Below are positions 36,696-46,948 of a stretch of DNA of 64,000 nucleotides, piece by piece (positions within the stretch are counted from its first letter, which is position 1; every line of letters begins with the position of its first letter). The translations under genes and the position numbers were made by a program. The DNA is taken from NCBI GenBank assembly GCA_963978895.1, contig OZ022240.1, forward strand, positions 6,361,737-6,425,736, in the 5' to 3' direction. The notes beneath the pieces were generated by a model. It worked only from the letters and a program-made list of their open reading frames with translations, was not told the DNA's origin and did no database searches. The stretch is from Erpobdella octoculata. Its lineage: Eukaryota > Annelida > Clitellata > Hirudinida > Erpobdellidae.

Positions 36696-37910
36696 TATCA
36701 ATGCTATTTCCTAAAAGAAGAAGCTAAGCATTTGCCGCTGTGTTGTAATAATTGTTTCAGTACGCATTTAAACGTAATAGCTCCTAGAGGCTTATCAGTC
36801 AAAATGGCAGGAACAAGAGGAATGACAGAAGATTTAAATCAAAATTTGGAAAAATCTGAAAAAAATTGTGTAAATCAAGCAATGAGCTTAGTGGATCTGT
36901 CAAACATTCAAATGATATCAGTAAAACATTGAGTGAATCTGATAAAAAATTTGAAAACTCAGTCAATGAAGTAGACAAATTTAAACAAGACTTAGACATT
37001 TTTGACAAAACATTAGACAAATCTAACAAAGACTTTGACAAATTCAACCAGGAATTAGACACATTTAATCAAGAATTAGACAAATTCGACCAAGAATTGG
37101 TCAATTTTAACAAAGAATTAAACAAATTTGAAAATTTAAAAAGTGAAGTGAAAGTTTCTGGAAAAAAGGTTGGAGGAAAAATAATATAAAAGTTCAAAAA
37201 TTTGGAGTAGGATTGTACTGTTTCTAACTAATCCATCTCAGAGTATAGATTTCTGGTATTTCCTTGCTTTATTAATATTGCTTTTAGCAATCCTATCAAT
37301 ATTCGTCTGTATATTCGTTGAGGATAAAGAATGTAATCTTCTTAAATTCTTAGAAAAGATGTTAGATTATGTGTGTGAAAAAATAAGAAAATTAAAACCA
37401 CCAGCTCCTTATGGTCATAGTAAAACATCTGACCAAAACATTCCAGAGCATATGAGTTCAAAGTTTTATTCAGAGAAACAAAAACCTGACACAATTTCAC
37501 AAAAATTGAACAACTGGATTGCCAAGAATTTGGAAAAAATGAAAAGTGATACATGTCGTATTTCAGCTACTACCATATTGATTTTAGCATTTTTAGCAAT
37601 ATTTTATTTTATCAATATCATTGAAAAAGAAGCTTGACAAACTTTTAGGTAACTTTTTCTTCAATTGATTTGATTCATTCAAAAATAAATATGTATGTGT
37701 TACTCAGCGTTGCCTGGGGCTTTTAGAGGAATTTTGTTGTTTCTCTTTTTCTTATTGACAAAACAATTGCTTGTGTAGCTTGGATTTGATTTTTGAGCAA
37801 AACTCTTAAATTCCTAAAATTAAAATAACTTACTCAGTTATGAATGAGCTTTAAGACAGAGTTTGTGTTTTACCAACTCAAAGACATTTACTTGTTGTAG
37901 TTTGTGGTCT
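36696..37910 (+). repeat. Segmental duplicate of 46948-48186 (copy 1)
   Basis: The upstream leader (GCTATTTCCTAAAAGAAG, TTTCAGTACGCATTTAAACG), the coding region, the poly(A) signal and a Helitron-like 3' tail (GCGTTGCCTGGGG, then GACAAAACAATTGCTTG) all recur in the same order at 46.95-48.19 kb. Copy 1 lacks 12 bp relative to copy 2 at the Helitron end, between short direct repeats GTTACT. Confidence 0.85.
36804..37637 (+). pseudogene. Paralogue of the coiled-coil tail-anchored protein at 47 kb; frame broken or spliced
   Basis: Starts MAGTRGMTEDLNQNLEKSEK as in the 47-kb gene, then shifts frame at an A7 run near 36858-36865. The next frame (36866-37189) carries the heptad-like coil (DKFNQELD, FDQELVNFNKELNKF) and stops. 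After about 55-90 bp a third segment (about 37247-37637) encodes a hydrophobic stretch WYFLALLILLLAILSIFVCI absent from the paralogue, then DQNIPEHMSSKFYSEKQ and a C-terminal membrane segment ILILAFLAIFYF. CCATCTCAG before 37247 could be an acceptor joining coil and third segment in phase. It is therefore either a pseudogene with one homopolymer indel or a gene with a small intron and an extra membrane segment. AATAAA at 37684-37689. Confidence 0.55.
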
Positions 37911-38908
37911 GGAAGTCGATTAACAATATACCACATTAAAAATTATCAAAATAAAATTAAAGCAGTTACATGTATTTTATTTCTTTTCTTAAATGTGTTT
38001 TTTTGGCTAAGGCATTCTTCAAACGAATATGGGTGGTTTTGACATACTCCGTAAACTTGTGCTATAATTTAATTAGTGTACGTAACCTTACCAGTTAAGT
38101 TTATTTATTGAACTCAACTGGCAAAGCTCTCCAAGGGATAAAGTTTTGAGTCTCGGCCGTTATGTAAGCAAAAAATTATATATGTTGAAAATGAAATTTG
38201 TCTATGAAAAACAAACCATTAAAACTATAAAGATTTGCACTAGAGATTTTTAAATCTACTTATTTCATCTTCCAGCCGCACTCGCCCACTGGTTGGGTCT
38301 ATGTGGTCTAACAAAGCCAACATTCACTAAGCAAAAGCTCAGGAGTAAAATTTAAAAAAAAAAACATTTCTTAGTCAGCGGCGGATCCAGGAATTTCTTA
38401 AGGGGAACCGGAAAACATTTTTTAGTTTTTCTTTTAATCTGATTACATTCGTTATGCAGCCCGTTGTAAAATATCGTTAACTTATTTTATTCTGTAAAAT
38501 CAAACAAAACAAATTAAAATAAAACTTTTTCTAATTTTTCTTTTTTTTCTTCCTCTTTTCTCTATTTTAATTTTCTCTCTTCCTTTCATTCTTTATTTGG
38601 TTTTTTTCTGGAGCAACGTCAACACAAGACACCTCTATTTATCAGTTACTTCAAGGCTGAGAATGATTTTTTAGCTGCAGTATTTAATAGTGCGATCATC
38701 TCAATCAGATGGAAAAAAGTTATATCTTATCACAGATGACAAAATTTTTTTATTTTCGAAGAGAATATCTTTTTTATGTCCCTTGGTAGACGTTTTTGTG
38801 GGTGTGACCAGATGAGACTCTTCCATATTTTAATTCCTATAAACTGGAACTGTTCAAACTAAACTCTAACTGATTTCCAAACTTTTATTTAGGTTAAAAT
38901 CTCCGTTT
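37911..38908. other. No gene recognised; weak tRNA-like and hAT-like relics
   Basis: AACTCAACTGGCAAAGCTCTC (about 38113) resembles a tRNA A box but lacks a good B box. CAGCGGCGGATCCAGGAATT (about 38378) looks like an hAT-type terminus without a visible partner. The rest is AT-rich with no ORF of note. Confidence 0.3.
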
Positions 38909-39045
38909 GTGTGTGTGTGTGGCTTTCTCTAAACGCAAATCTTGCAAGTAAAATTTAACAAGCTTTTTGACTAGCTAGAAAGCTGAAACTTTCAGCATAG
39001 CCTTATATTGGATGACAATACATGATTCAATTGAAAAAAAAAGAA
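38909..39045 (+). repeat. Interspersed repeat copy 2 (partner at 17550-17680)
   Basis: A short (TG)n run followed by GGCTTTCTCTAAACGCAAAT and the shared blocks seen at 17.56 kb. The short TG run here is not interrupted by a retrotransposon, unlike the 17.2-kb copy. Confidence 0.75.
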
Positions 39046-39071
39046 AAAAGCTTTAAATATATATATATATA

Positions 39072-39711
39072 CTAGCGGGGGTACCCGGCGTTGCCCGGGG
39101 ATTTTAGAGGTTTTACTATTGTTTGTCTCTCGCTCCCAATCCTTCTCCGCTTTCCCGTTCCGCTCCCGGTCGCTTTCCGGCAGCGGGAAAACGACCGAAA
39201 ACGGGAAAGCGAGCAGGAGTGGGAAAGCAAGTGGGAAAGGAAATTGGAGAGAAAGAGACAAACATTAGAAAAACCTCTAAAAACCCGGGCAACGCCGGGT
39301 ATCTCCGCTAGTACATACATAAACACACACACAGACACACATACATGCACATACACATACATACGCACATACATATATATATTTAGTTCCCGCTCGCTCA
39401 CCCGCAAACTCCACCTTGCTTTTGCAAGCCAGTCCCAAGCCTGGAGAAAGGAGGAGGGAAAAATTAGAAGAATCAAATTATGATCCACGACAGGAAGTAC
39501 TTAGGTTCGTCCAACATACAGACATTTCAGTCTTAAAACACCTTGTGTAAAGGACTATAAACTATTATAAAAAAAAATCGCTCAACCGCTCCGCTCCGCT
39601 CATTTTGTGACGGATTTCAAAAAACATTTCTCTATATTTGATTCCCCTTGACTCTCAAGGTTGTGTGAAAATTTCATTACGATCGGATGAATGGTGTAGC
39701 AATGCATGAAT

Positions 39712-39781
<70 letters not shown>

Positions 39782-39967
39782 CATACATACATACATACAT
39801 ACATACATACATACATACATACATACATACATACATACATACATACATACATACATACATACATACATACATACATACATACATACATACATACATACAT
39901 ACATACATACATACATACATACATACATACATACATACATACATACAAACATTCATTTATATATATA
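39072..39967 (-). mobile_element. Family-1 non-autonomous Helitron, minus strand (left inverted arm)
   Basis: Read on the minus strand its 3' end is CCCCGGGCAACGCCGGGTAC then CCCCCGCTAG, followed by T. GC-rich hairpin CCGGGCAACGCCGGG lies about 12 bp before CTAG, the canonical Helitron terminus. The interior holds (TATG)n and (TA)n, the GCTACACCATTCATCCGATC block, and an inverted copy of its own end at about 39270-39313. Its 5' end abuts the family-2 Helitron at 39968 and no TC is left. It is the mirror of the copy at 41719-43104. Confidence 0.75.
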
Positions 39968-41480
39968 CTAGCAGTGCCCGTAGCGGCTTCGCTCGCATGA
40001 AATTAGAGAATTTGAACCGTGCATCCATAGTGTCGGCTCGGTCCGTCGACAAATTGGCCCAGCCCGTTTCAAAACCAAAATTCCTGGCCCGGCACGGCCC
40101 GTCTAATTTGGGCCCGGCCCGTTTTTACAGGCCTAGAAATTCTATATACTTGATAAAAAACGTCGGCCCGTCCCACCTTGACTTCAGGTTTGGCCCGGCC
40201 CGTATTAAGACCCTAAAATCACTCAAATGTCTATATGCTTAGTGAAAAACCTCGGCCCGTACCACCTTGATTTAAGGTGTAGCCTGGCCCGTAAAAAGAC
40301 TCAAAAATAACGGCTTGGCCCGATCGGTGATATTACCACTTACAGTTTTTGAGTATCAGTAATTTTTAAAATCAAATAACTCTATTTTGCACCTTACATT
40401 TGAGGTCCTGGAAACCAAATTTTTCAAAAAATGCTAAAACACGTATTTCATTATTTTTGGAGTAGAAACTAAATACTAATTTTTACTTCTGTAGCATTAA
40501 CAGTTTTTGAGTAGCAGCTACTTTAAAAACCAAATAACCCAAAAAATGATGAAACACGTATATCTTTTTTTTTGAGTGGATACTAAGTATTAATTTTTAC
40601 ATCTGTGGCAATTACAGTTGTTGAGTAGCAGTTACTTTAAAAACCAAATAACCCTATTTTCCAGCCCACATTTGAAGTCCTGGAAACCAAATTTTCAAAA
40701 AATTGTGAAACCCGTATATCATTATTTTTAGAGTAGAAACTAAATACTAATTTTTACTTTTGTAGCATTAACAGTTTTTGAGTAGAAGCTACTTTAAAAA
40801 CCAAATAACCTAATTTTCCAACCCACATTTGAGGTCCGGGAAACCAAATTTGTAAAAAATGGTAAAACACGTATATCTTTATTTTTAGAAAAGAAACTAA
40901 ATAATAATTTTTACATCTGTGGTATTTACTGTTTTTGAGTAGCAGTTACTATAAAAGACAATTAGCCCTATTTTCCACCCCACATTTGAAGTCCTGGAAA
41001 CCAAATTTTCAAAAAATGCTAAAACACGTATTTTTTTATTTTTGGAGTAGAAACTAAATACTAAGTTTTACTCCTGTAGCATTAACAGTTTTTGAGTAGA
41101 AGCTACTTTAAAAACCAAATAACCCAATTTTCCAACCCACATTTGAGGTCCGGGAAACCAAATTTTCAAAAAATAGTGAAACACGTATCTTTTTATTTTT
41201 CAAAAAGAATCTATATACCAAATTTCAAAATGTCCTCATTTTTGGTTTTCGAGATATACATTGTTTTAGAAAAAAGTTTGTTTTCCAGTTTTTTCCTGAG
41301 GAGGAGCAAAATTTTCAAAAATCCTTTCTTAGCGGATGTTTACGCTATAAAAGTAATATAAGTTCCAAATTTCACGTTCCTAGGATAAGGCGTTTGAGCT
41401 CGGCGTTGATTATCAGTCAGTCAGTCAGTCAGTCAGTCAGTCAGTCAGTCAGGACATGTTCTTTTATAGATATAGATAGA
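39968..41480 (-). mobile_element. Family-2 non-autonomous Helitron (copy 1) with ~157-bp internal tandem units
   Basis: On the minus strand it ends AGCCGCTACGGGCACTGCTAG, with a short AGCG/CGCT stem before CTAG. Its start lies in TATCTATAAAAGAACATGTC followed by (CTGA)n, near 41470-41480. The interior is about five tandem units of ~157 bp, each starting ACAGTTTTTGAGTAGCAG, plus a GGCCCG-rich segment near the 3' end. A second complete copy is at 48198-49619. No Rep/helicase is encoded, so transposition would need an autonomous partner. Confidence 0.8.
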
Positions 41481-41494
41481 TAATATAATTTAAT

Positions 41495-41718
41495 AAACCT
41501 GAAGTCAAGGTGGGACGGGCCGAAGTTTTTTATCAAGTATATAGAATTTCTAGGCCTGTAAAAACGGGCCGGGCCCAAATTAAACGGGCCGTGCCGGGCC
41601 AGGAATTTTGGTTTTGAAACGGGCTGGGCCAATTTGTCGACGGACCGAGCCGACACTATGGATGCACGGTTCAAATTCTCTAATTTCATGCGAGCGAAGC
41701 CGCTACGGGCACTGCTAG
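41495..41718 (+). mobile_element. Family-2 Helitron 3'-end fragment (right arm)
   Basis: An inverted copy of the last ~225 bp of family 2, ending GGGCACTGCTAG at 41718. It is truncated internally at the inner border of the inverted repeat. Confidence 0.8.
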
Positions 41719-41956
41719 TATATATATAAATAAATGTTTGTATGTATGTATGTATGTATGTATGTATGTATGTATGTATGTATGTATGTATGTATGTATG
41801 TATGTATGTATGTATGTATGTATGTATGTATGTATGTATGTATGTATGTATGTATGTATGTATGTATGTATGTATGTATGTATGTATGTATGTATGTATG
41901 TATGTATGTATGTATGTATGTATGTATGTATGTATGTATGTATGTATGTATGTATG

Positions 41957-42012
<56 letters not shown>

Positions 42013-43104
42013 ATTCATGCATTGCTACACCATTCATCCGATCGTAATGAAATTTTCACACAACCTTGAGAGTCAAGGGGAATCAAATATAGAGAAATGT
42101 TTTTTGAAATCCGTCACAAAATGAGCGGAGCGAAGCGGTTGAGCGATTTTTTTTATAATAGTTTATAGTCCTTTACACAAGGTGTTTTAAGACTGAAATG
42201 TCTGTATGTTGGACGAACCTAAGTACTTCCTGTCGTGGATCATAATTTGATTCTTCTAATTTTTCCCTCCTCCTTTCTCCAGGCTTGGGACTGGCTTGCA
42301 AAAGCAAGGTGGAGTTTGCGGGTGAGCGAGCGGGAACTAAATATATATATGTATGTGCGTATGTATGTGTATGTGCATGTATGTGTGTCTGTGTGTGTGT
42401 TTATGTATGTACTAGCGGAGATACCCGGCGTTTCCCGGGTTTTTAGAGGTTTTTCTAATGTTTGTCTCTTTCTCTCCCATTTCCTTTCCCACTTGCTTTC
42501 CCACTCCTGCTCGCTTTCCCGTTTTCGGTCGTTTTCCCGCTGCCGGTCGCTTTCCCGCTGCCGGTCGCTTTCCCGTTCCCGGTCGCTTTCCCGCTCCTGC
42601 TCGCTGTCCGTTCCGGGTCGCTTTCCCGTTTCTATAATAGACAAACTAACCCACAAACATTCATATAAATATATAGTCTTAGCAAATCTATTTTACGTTT
42701 TATAGGCTAAAAGAAGTTATGAAAAAATGGAAAAAAGAAAATGAGCGTGAACGGGAACGGGAACGGGAGAGCAACCGTGACCGGGAATGGGAGAGCAAGC
42801 GTGACCGGAAACGGGAGAGCAAGCGTGAGCGGGAACGGGAAAGTGGCCGGGAACGGGAAAGCGACCGGGAACGGGAAAGCGACTGGAAGCGGGAGAGCAA
42901 GCTTAGAAGGAAACGCGAGCCAGAGAGAAAATCGTTAACAAAACCTCTGAGAAGGAAAGCGACCGGGAGCTGAAAAACGACCGAGAGCGGAAAAGCGACC
43001 GGGAACGTGACGAAAACGGGAAAGTGGAGAAGCAGAGAGAGCGAGAGAGACAAACATTAGAAAAACCTCTAAAAACCCCGGGCAACGCCGGGTAACCCCG
43101 CTAG
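41719..43104 (+). mobile_element. Family-1 non-autonomous Helitron (right arm and 3' body)
   Basis: Begins TATATATATAAATAAATGTT (TC start lost at the junction), followed by (TATG)n and (TA)n, the conserved ATTGCTACACC block, and a segment at about 42140-42320 missing from other copies. Next comes an inverted copy of the element's own end (ACTAGCGGAGATACCCGGCG, 42412), an inverted minisatellite of about 18-bp units (GGGAAAGCGACCGGGAAC), and the 3' end CGGGTAACCCCGCTAG at 43104. Long Arg/Glu- or Arg/Ser-rich ORFs here are minisatellite artefacts. Confidence 0.8.
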
Positions 43105-43125
43105 TATATATATAATTATGTATTA

Positions 43126-44316
43126 TCTATATATATAAAAATGTATGTTAATGGCCTTTATGCATTGCTACACCATTCATCCGATCGTAAGGAAATTTTC
43201 ACACAACCATGAGAGTCAAAGGGAATCAAATATAGAGAAATTTTTTTTGAAATCCGTCACAAAATGAGCGGAGCGGAGCGGGTGAGCGAGCGGGAACTAT
43301 ATATATATGTATGTGCGTATGTATGTGTGTATGTATGTATGTGTATGTGCAAGTATGTGTGTCTGTGTGTGTGTTTATGTATGTTCTAGCGGAGATACCC
43401 GGCGTTGCCCGGGTTTTTTAGAGGTTTTTCTAATGTTTGTCTCTTTCTCTCCCGTTTCCTTTCCCACCTGCTTTCCCACTCCTGTTCGCTTTCCCGTTTT
43501 CGGTCGTTTTCCCGCTGCCGGTCGCTTTCCCGCTTCCGGTCGCTTTCCCGCTTCCGGTCGCTTTCCCGCTTCCGGTCGCTTTCCCGCTTCCGGTCGCTTT
43601 CCCGCTTCCGGTCGCTTTCCCGCTCCCGGTCGCTTTCCTGCTCCCGGTCGTTTTCCCGTTCCCTGTCCCGTTCCCGCTCACGTTTGCTCTCCCATTCCCG
43701 CCCACGCATGCTTTTCCGTTCCCGCTCGCTGTCCGTTCCGGGTCGCTTTCCCGTTTCTATAATAGACAAACTAACCCACAAACATTCATATATATATATA
43801 GTCCTAGCAATTTTATTTTACGTTTTATAGGCTAACAGAAGTTATGAAAGAATGGAAAAGAGAAAATGAGCGTGAACGGGAACGGGAGAGCAACCGTGAC
43901 CGGGAATGGGAGAGCAAGCATGACCGGGAACGGGAGAGCAAGCGTGAGCGGGAACGGGAAAGCGACCGGGAACGGGAAAGCGACCGGGAACGGGAAAGCG
44001 GTCGGGAACGGGAAAGCGGTCGGGAACGGGAAAGCGACCGGGAACGGGAAAGCGACCGGGAACGCGGAAAGCGACCGGGAACGCGGAAAGCGACTGGAAT
44101 CGGGAGAGCAAGCTTGGAAGGAAATGCGAGCAAGAGAGAAAATCGATAACAAAACTTCTGAGCGGGAAAGCGACCGGGAGCTGGAAAACGACCGAGAGCG
44201 GAAAAGCGACCGGGAACGCGACGAAAACGGGAAAGTGGAGAAGGAAACGGGAGCGAAAGAGACAAACATTAGAAAAACCTTTAAAAACCCCGGGCAACGC
44301 CGGGTACCTCCGCTAG
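43126..44316 (+). mobile_element. Complete family-1 non-autonomous Helitron, 1,191 bp
   Basis: Starts TCTATATATATAAAAATGTA and ends CGGGTACCTCCGCTAG, preceded by hairpin CCGGGCAACGCCGGG. The flanking bases are A and T, with no target duplication. An apparent empty site exists at 46612-46687: AATTATGTATTA joined directly to TTAATATATATAAATT, exactly the two flanks here. The interior is a large inverted minisatellite (CGCTTCCGGTCGCTTTCC units on the left, GGGAAAGCGACCGGGAAC on the right) around a ~150-bp loop shared with the neighbouring copy. No transposase is encoded. Confidence 0.9.
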
Positions 44317-44369
44317 TTAATATATATAAATTAATTCACCATAGATAGCAGAGCGTCACACAAAAACGT

Positions 44370-44373
<4 letters not shown>
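44317..44373. repeat. 57-bp direct repeat, copy 1 (copy 2 at 46631-46687)
   Basis: The 57 bp containing ATTCACCATAGATAGCAGAG and CGTCACACAAAAACGTCTTA is identical to 46631-46687. The two copies bracket the Penelope-like element. They could be a long target-site duplication or part of a larger duplicated host segment. Confidence 0.9.

Positions 44374-44445
<72 letters not shown>
44374..44445. repeat. (TA)n microsatellite
   Basis: About 70 bp of TA repeats at the 3' side of the Penelope-like element. Confidence 0.95.
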
Positions 44446-44448
<3 letters not shown>

Positions 44449-44563
44449 TTTTAAACACACTCCGTTGAAAACTATGGCCCACTTGGCGTTTATCAATTTT
44501 TTTATGGTGCCCTCGATTTTGCGGTAGTTGAAAGACGTGAGACTTGTTTTAGATGTTTTATTA

Positions 44564-44605
44564 GGCTTACTGCAGTTTCGGAAATCCTTTTCCATCTTCG
44601 GAGCC
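44564..44605 (-). ncRNA. Hammerhead-ribozyme-like motif in the PLE 3' region
   Basis: On the minus strand: stem I GGCT, core CCGAAGA, an extra T, stem II GGAAA-AGGA-TTTCC (perfect 5-bp stem), core GAAA, palindromic stem III CTGCAG, TA, and the closing stem I strand AGCC. This follows the type I hammerhead order. It differs from the CUGANGA consensus by C for U at position 4 and by one unpaired base before stem II. Stem III has no loop, so cleavage would need a dimer, as proposed for minimal ribozymes of retroelements. Hammerheads are established in PLE terminal repeats. Whether this copy cleaves is unknown. Confidence 0.5.
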
Positions 44606-44979
44606 GAAAGTAATAAACAAAAAGTCAACGTAAAATAAGAAACGGGCGACGAATCGAAACGAGTTAAATTAAATTAAATTGGAGTTCGAAACAAATTAAA
44701 TTAAATTCCATTAGAGTGCAGAAAACGAGATTACTTTAAATTAAGTAAACGAGTGAGCGCTAAAGCATGAACGCGACAACTGAAAGGTGAGATAGCTGGA
44801 CGAGGTGAATAGCTGTAGTTGTAGGTGTGTGTATGAATATAGGAAGGGGAGATAGTGTACGAGAAACGATAGAATTGGTGGAATTTATAGGTGTACAAGG
44901 TGTATGGCGCGGGTGGTGTACGAATTAATGAAGTATAAATAGGAGAAAGTAACAGTATGTGTGTGGTAAGAATAATGTT

Positions 44980-46369
44980 TTATTTGTGTCGATTACGACG
45001 CGAAGTAATGTTAGGGTTATTAATAATGTCAGAAGAGATATGTGTATTAGGAGAGCTTGTGTTCGCGGAAACGAGTGAATAATCGACAATAAATTGAGTG
45101 GTAGTTTGTTCGGTGGAAGTGAAAAGTGAAGAGATATCGACGATCGTGGGGTCGGATGAGTATTCGACGATGCATTGAGTGGTAGTATGGTCAGTGGGAG
45201 TGGAAAGTGAAGAGGTAGCGACGATCGTGGCGTCAGGGTCAGAAGCAGGTGTCGGAGGGTGCGAAGGAAGCGTGGTGGGAAGCTGCGGAGGAAGACAAGA
45301 TGCGGTGGTAGAAGCAATACTTGGTTCGAGTGTGGAAGTTTGGTTGGTATCAGTGGGTGGGTGTTCTGTGGTCGAACTCGGTTTAGGCTCGCGTAGACTG
45401 TAGCCATGAAGTGAAGGGACCGAGTTGAGAACAGTACGTGAAGTTGTAGAACTAGAGTGTGTGTTCGATGGATGTGGAGTTGCGTGTCCGTTGCCGTGAC
45501 GAAACAATTGCAATGTCTGGTCGAAGTTTTCGTCTTGGACGTTCATCGTGGGTTTTATCTGCAATATGTATAGAGCTTCGAGAATCTTCAATCGAACGGG
45601 ATCGCCAGAGTACGTAAGCACGCTAGTATTTGAATCAGTAATGTTTCTGGTAAGTGGAATGGCGTGGTCGTTGATGAAGTGGGAATGAATATTACCACCC
45701 TGTACGTGCATGGTAAGTCGGCGAGATAAAGTAGTTCTAGTGTGGCCCACATATGAAGTTGTAGATTCGTGGTGAAGTGGGCAGCGAAACTGGTAGACGA
45801 CGTTAGTTTTTTTGAGAAGGTTATGGCGTAGCAGGTTGTTTGGTGCAACTAGGTTGTGGGTTTTGAAACTTTTGTAGTAGATGCGAAATTGAAGAAGGTG
45901 GGAAGTGTCGATGATGGAAACGTGACGACGAATTATATCTCGTAGAATAGATTCGTCGATTTTGTAGTTGTGATGCATTTGAGCGCGATAGTATAAAGGG
46001 ACGATTCTGGGTTTTGGTGAGTCGGGCAGGCTTGTGAGGCGGTGTTTCTTGTTGAGAAAGGTGTTGACGGTGTTATCAACGAGATTTTGGGAAAAGTTGT
46101 TATTGATCAGTAACTGTTTGATTTTATGAAGTTCGTGATGAAAGTGGACCCAATCCTCGGATACCTTGTACGCTCGATGTAGATAGGATAGTATAGTGCT
46201 TTTTTTGTAGCGCTCGGGGCAGAACCCGTCGCCGTTTAATGTAGTGACACCAGAGGTGGGTTTAGTGTAGACGTCTAATTGTAGCCGACTTTCGATTTGA
46301 GAGACGAGAATATCGAGAAAGGGAAGCTGGTTTTTTATGTCGCAGAGTTGATAGGTAAATTGGATTATA

Positions 46370-46375
<6 letters not shown>
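44980..46375 (-). pseudogene. PLE polyprotein C-terminal part: RT thumb, linker, GIY-YIG endonuclease
   Basis: The frame enters from a (TA)n tract (the first ~25 residues are IYIY artefact) and is then open for about 460 residues. [15 protein letters not shown] and [20 protein letters not shown] are the RT thumb/linker of Penelope elements. [11 protein letters not shown] followed by [18 protein letters not shown] is the GIY-YIG module (YVG form), with KILEALYIL supplying the conserved Glu. A Ser/Thr/Pro-rich tail of about 160 residues follows the nuclease. RT motifs A-C (palm) are absent, so the copy is defective, yet the remaining frame has no stops. Confidence 0.85.
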
Positions 46376-46630
<255 letters not shown>

Positions 46631-46687
46631 TTAATATATATAAATTAATTCACCATAGATAGCAGAGCGTCACACAAAAACGTCTTA
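46631..46687. repeat. 57-bp direct repeat, copy 2
   Basis: Identical to 44317-44373. Together with the preceding AATTATGTATTA it forms the uninterrupted (empty) version of the insertion site of the Helitron at 43126-44316. Confidence 0.9.
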
Positions 46688-46707
46688 CATAGACATGGGC
46701 TATTATA

Positions 46708-46768
<61 letters not shown>

Positions 46769-46858
46769 TTATATATATATATGCATATATATTAGCAAAC
46801 TGTATATATATAATAACTATTATATATATATATAATACATATATTAGTTATATATATA

Positions 46859-46946
<88 letters not shown>
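46688..46946. repeat. (TA)n-rich sequence
   Basis: Imperfect then perfect TA repeats leading into the duplicated gene segment. Confidence 0.9.

Positions 46947-46947
<1 letters not shown>

Positions 46948-46948
<1 letters not shown>

Larger units (their letters stand above)
39177..42546. repeat. Large inverted repeat: arms 39177-40191 and 41495-42546
   Basis: The two arms of about 1.0 kb are near-identical reverse complements; in stretches compared by eye only single-base differences appear, plus unequal TA and TATG tract lengths. Each arm includes most of a family-1 Helitron and the 3' end of a family-2 Helitron. The 1.3-kb spacer is the rest of family-2 copy 1. It could extrude a cruciform, or be an assembly fusion of two haplotype contigs. 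Confidence 0.85.
44446..46375 (-). mobile_element. 5'-truncated Penelope-like element (PLE)
   Basis: A minus-strand element with an ORF for the RT thumb, linker and GIY-YIG endonuclease (44980-46375) and a 3' region of about 530 bp. That region contains a hammerhead-like motif at 44564-44605. Both borders lie in TA tracts and 57-bp direct repeats bracket it. The RT fingers and palm are missing, so this copy cannot move by itself. 5' truncation and microsatellite borders are common for PLEs. Confidence 0.85.

Noticed and set aside
39600..40242. IYIY/HTYIHTY ORFs
   Set aside because: TA and TATG microsatellite frames within Helitrons; mirrored at 41686-42124.
42240..44350. Arg/Glu/Ser-rich and Pro/Phe-rich ORFs resembling SR or collagen-like proteins
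   Set aside because: All are frames of the 18-bp GC-rich minisatellite inside Helitrons, on both strands at once; the same occurs at 57284-57834.
45179..45403. Plus-strand Gly/Val/Ser-rich ORF
   Set aside because: Antisense of the low-complexity tail of the Penelope ORF.
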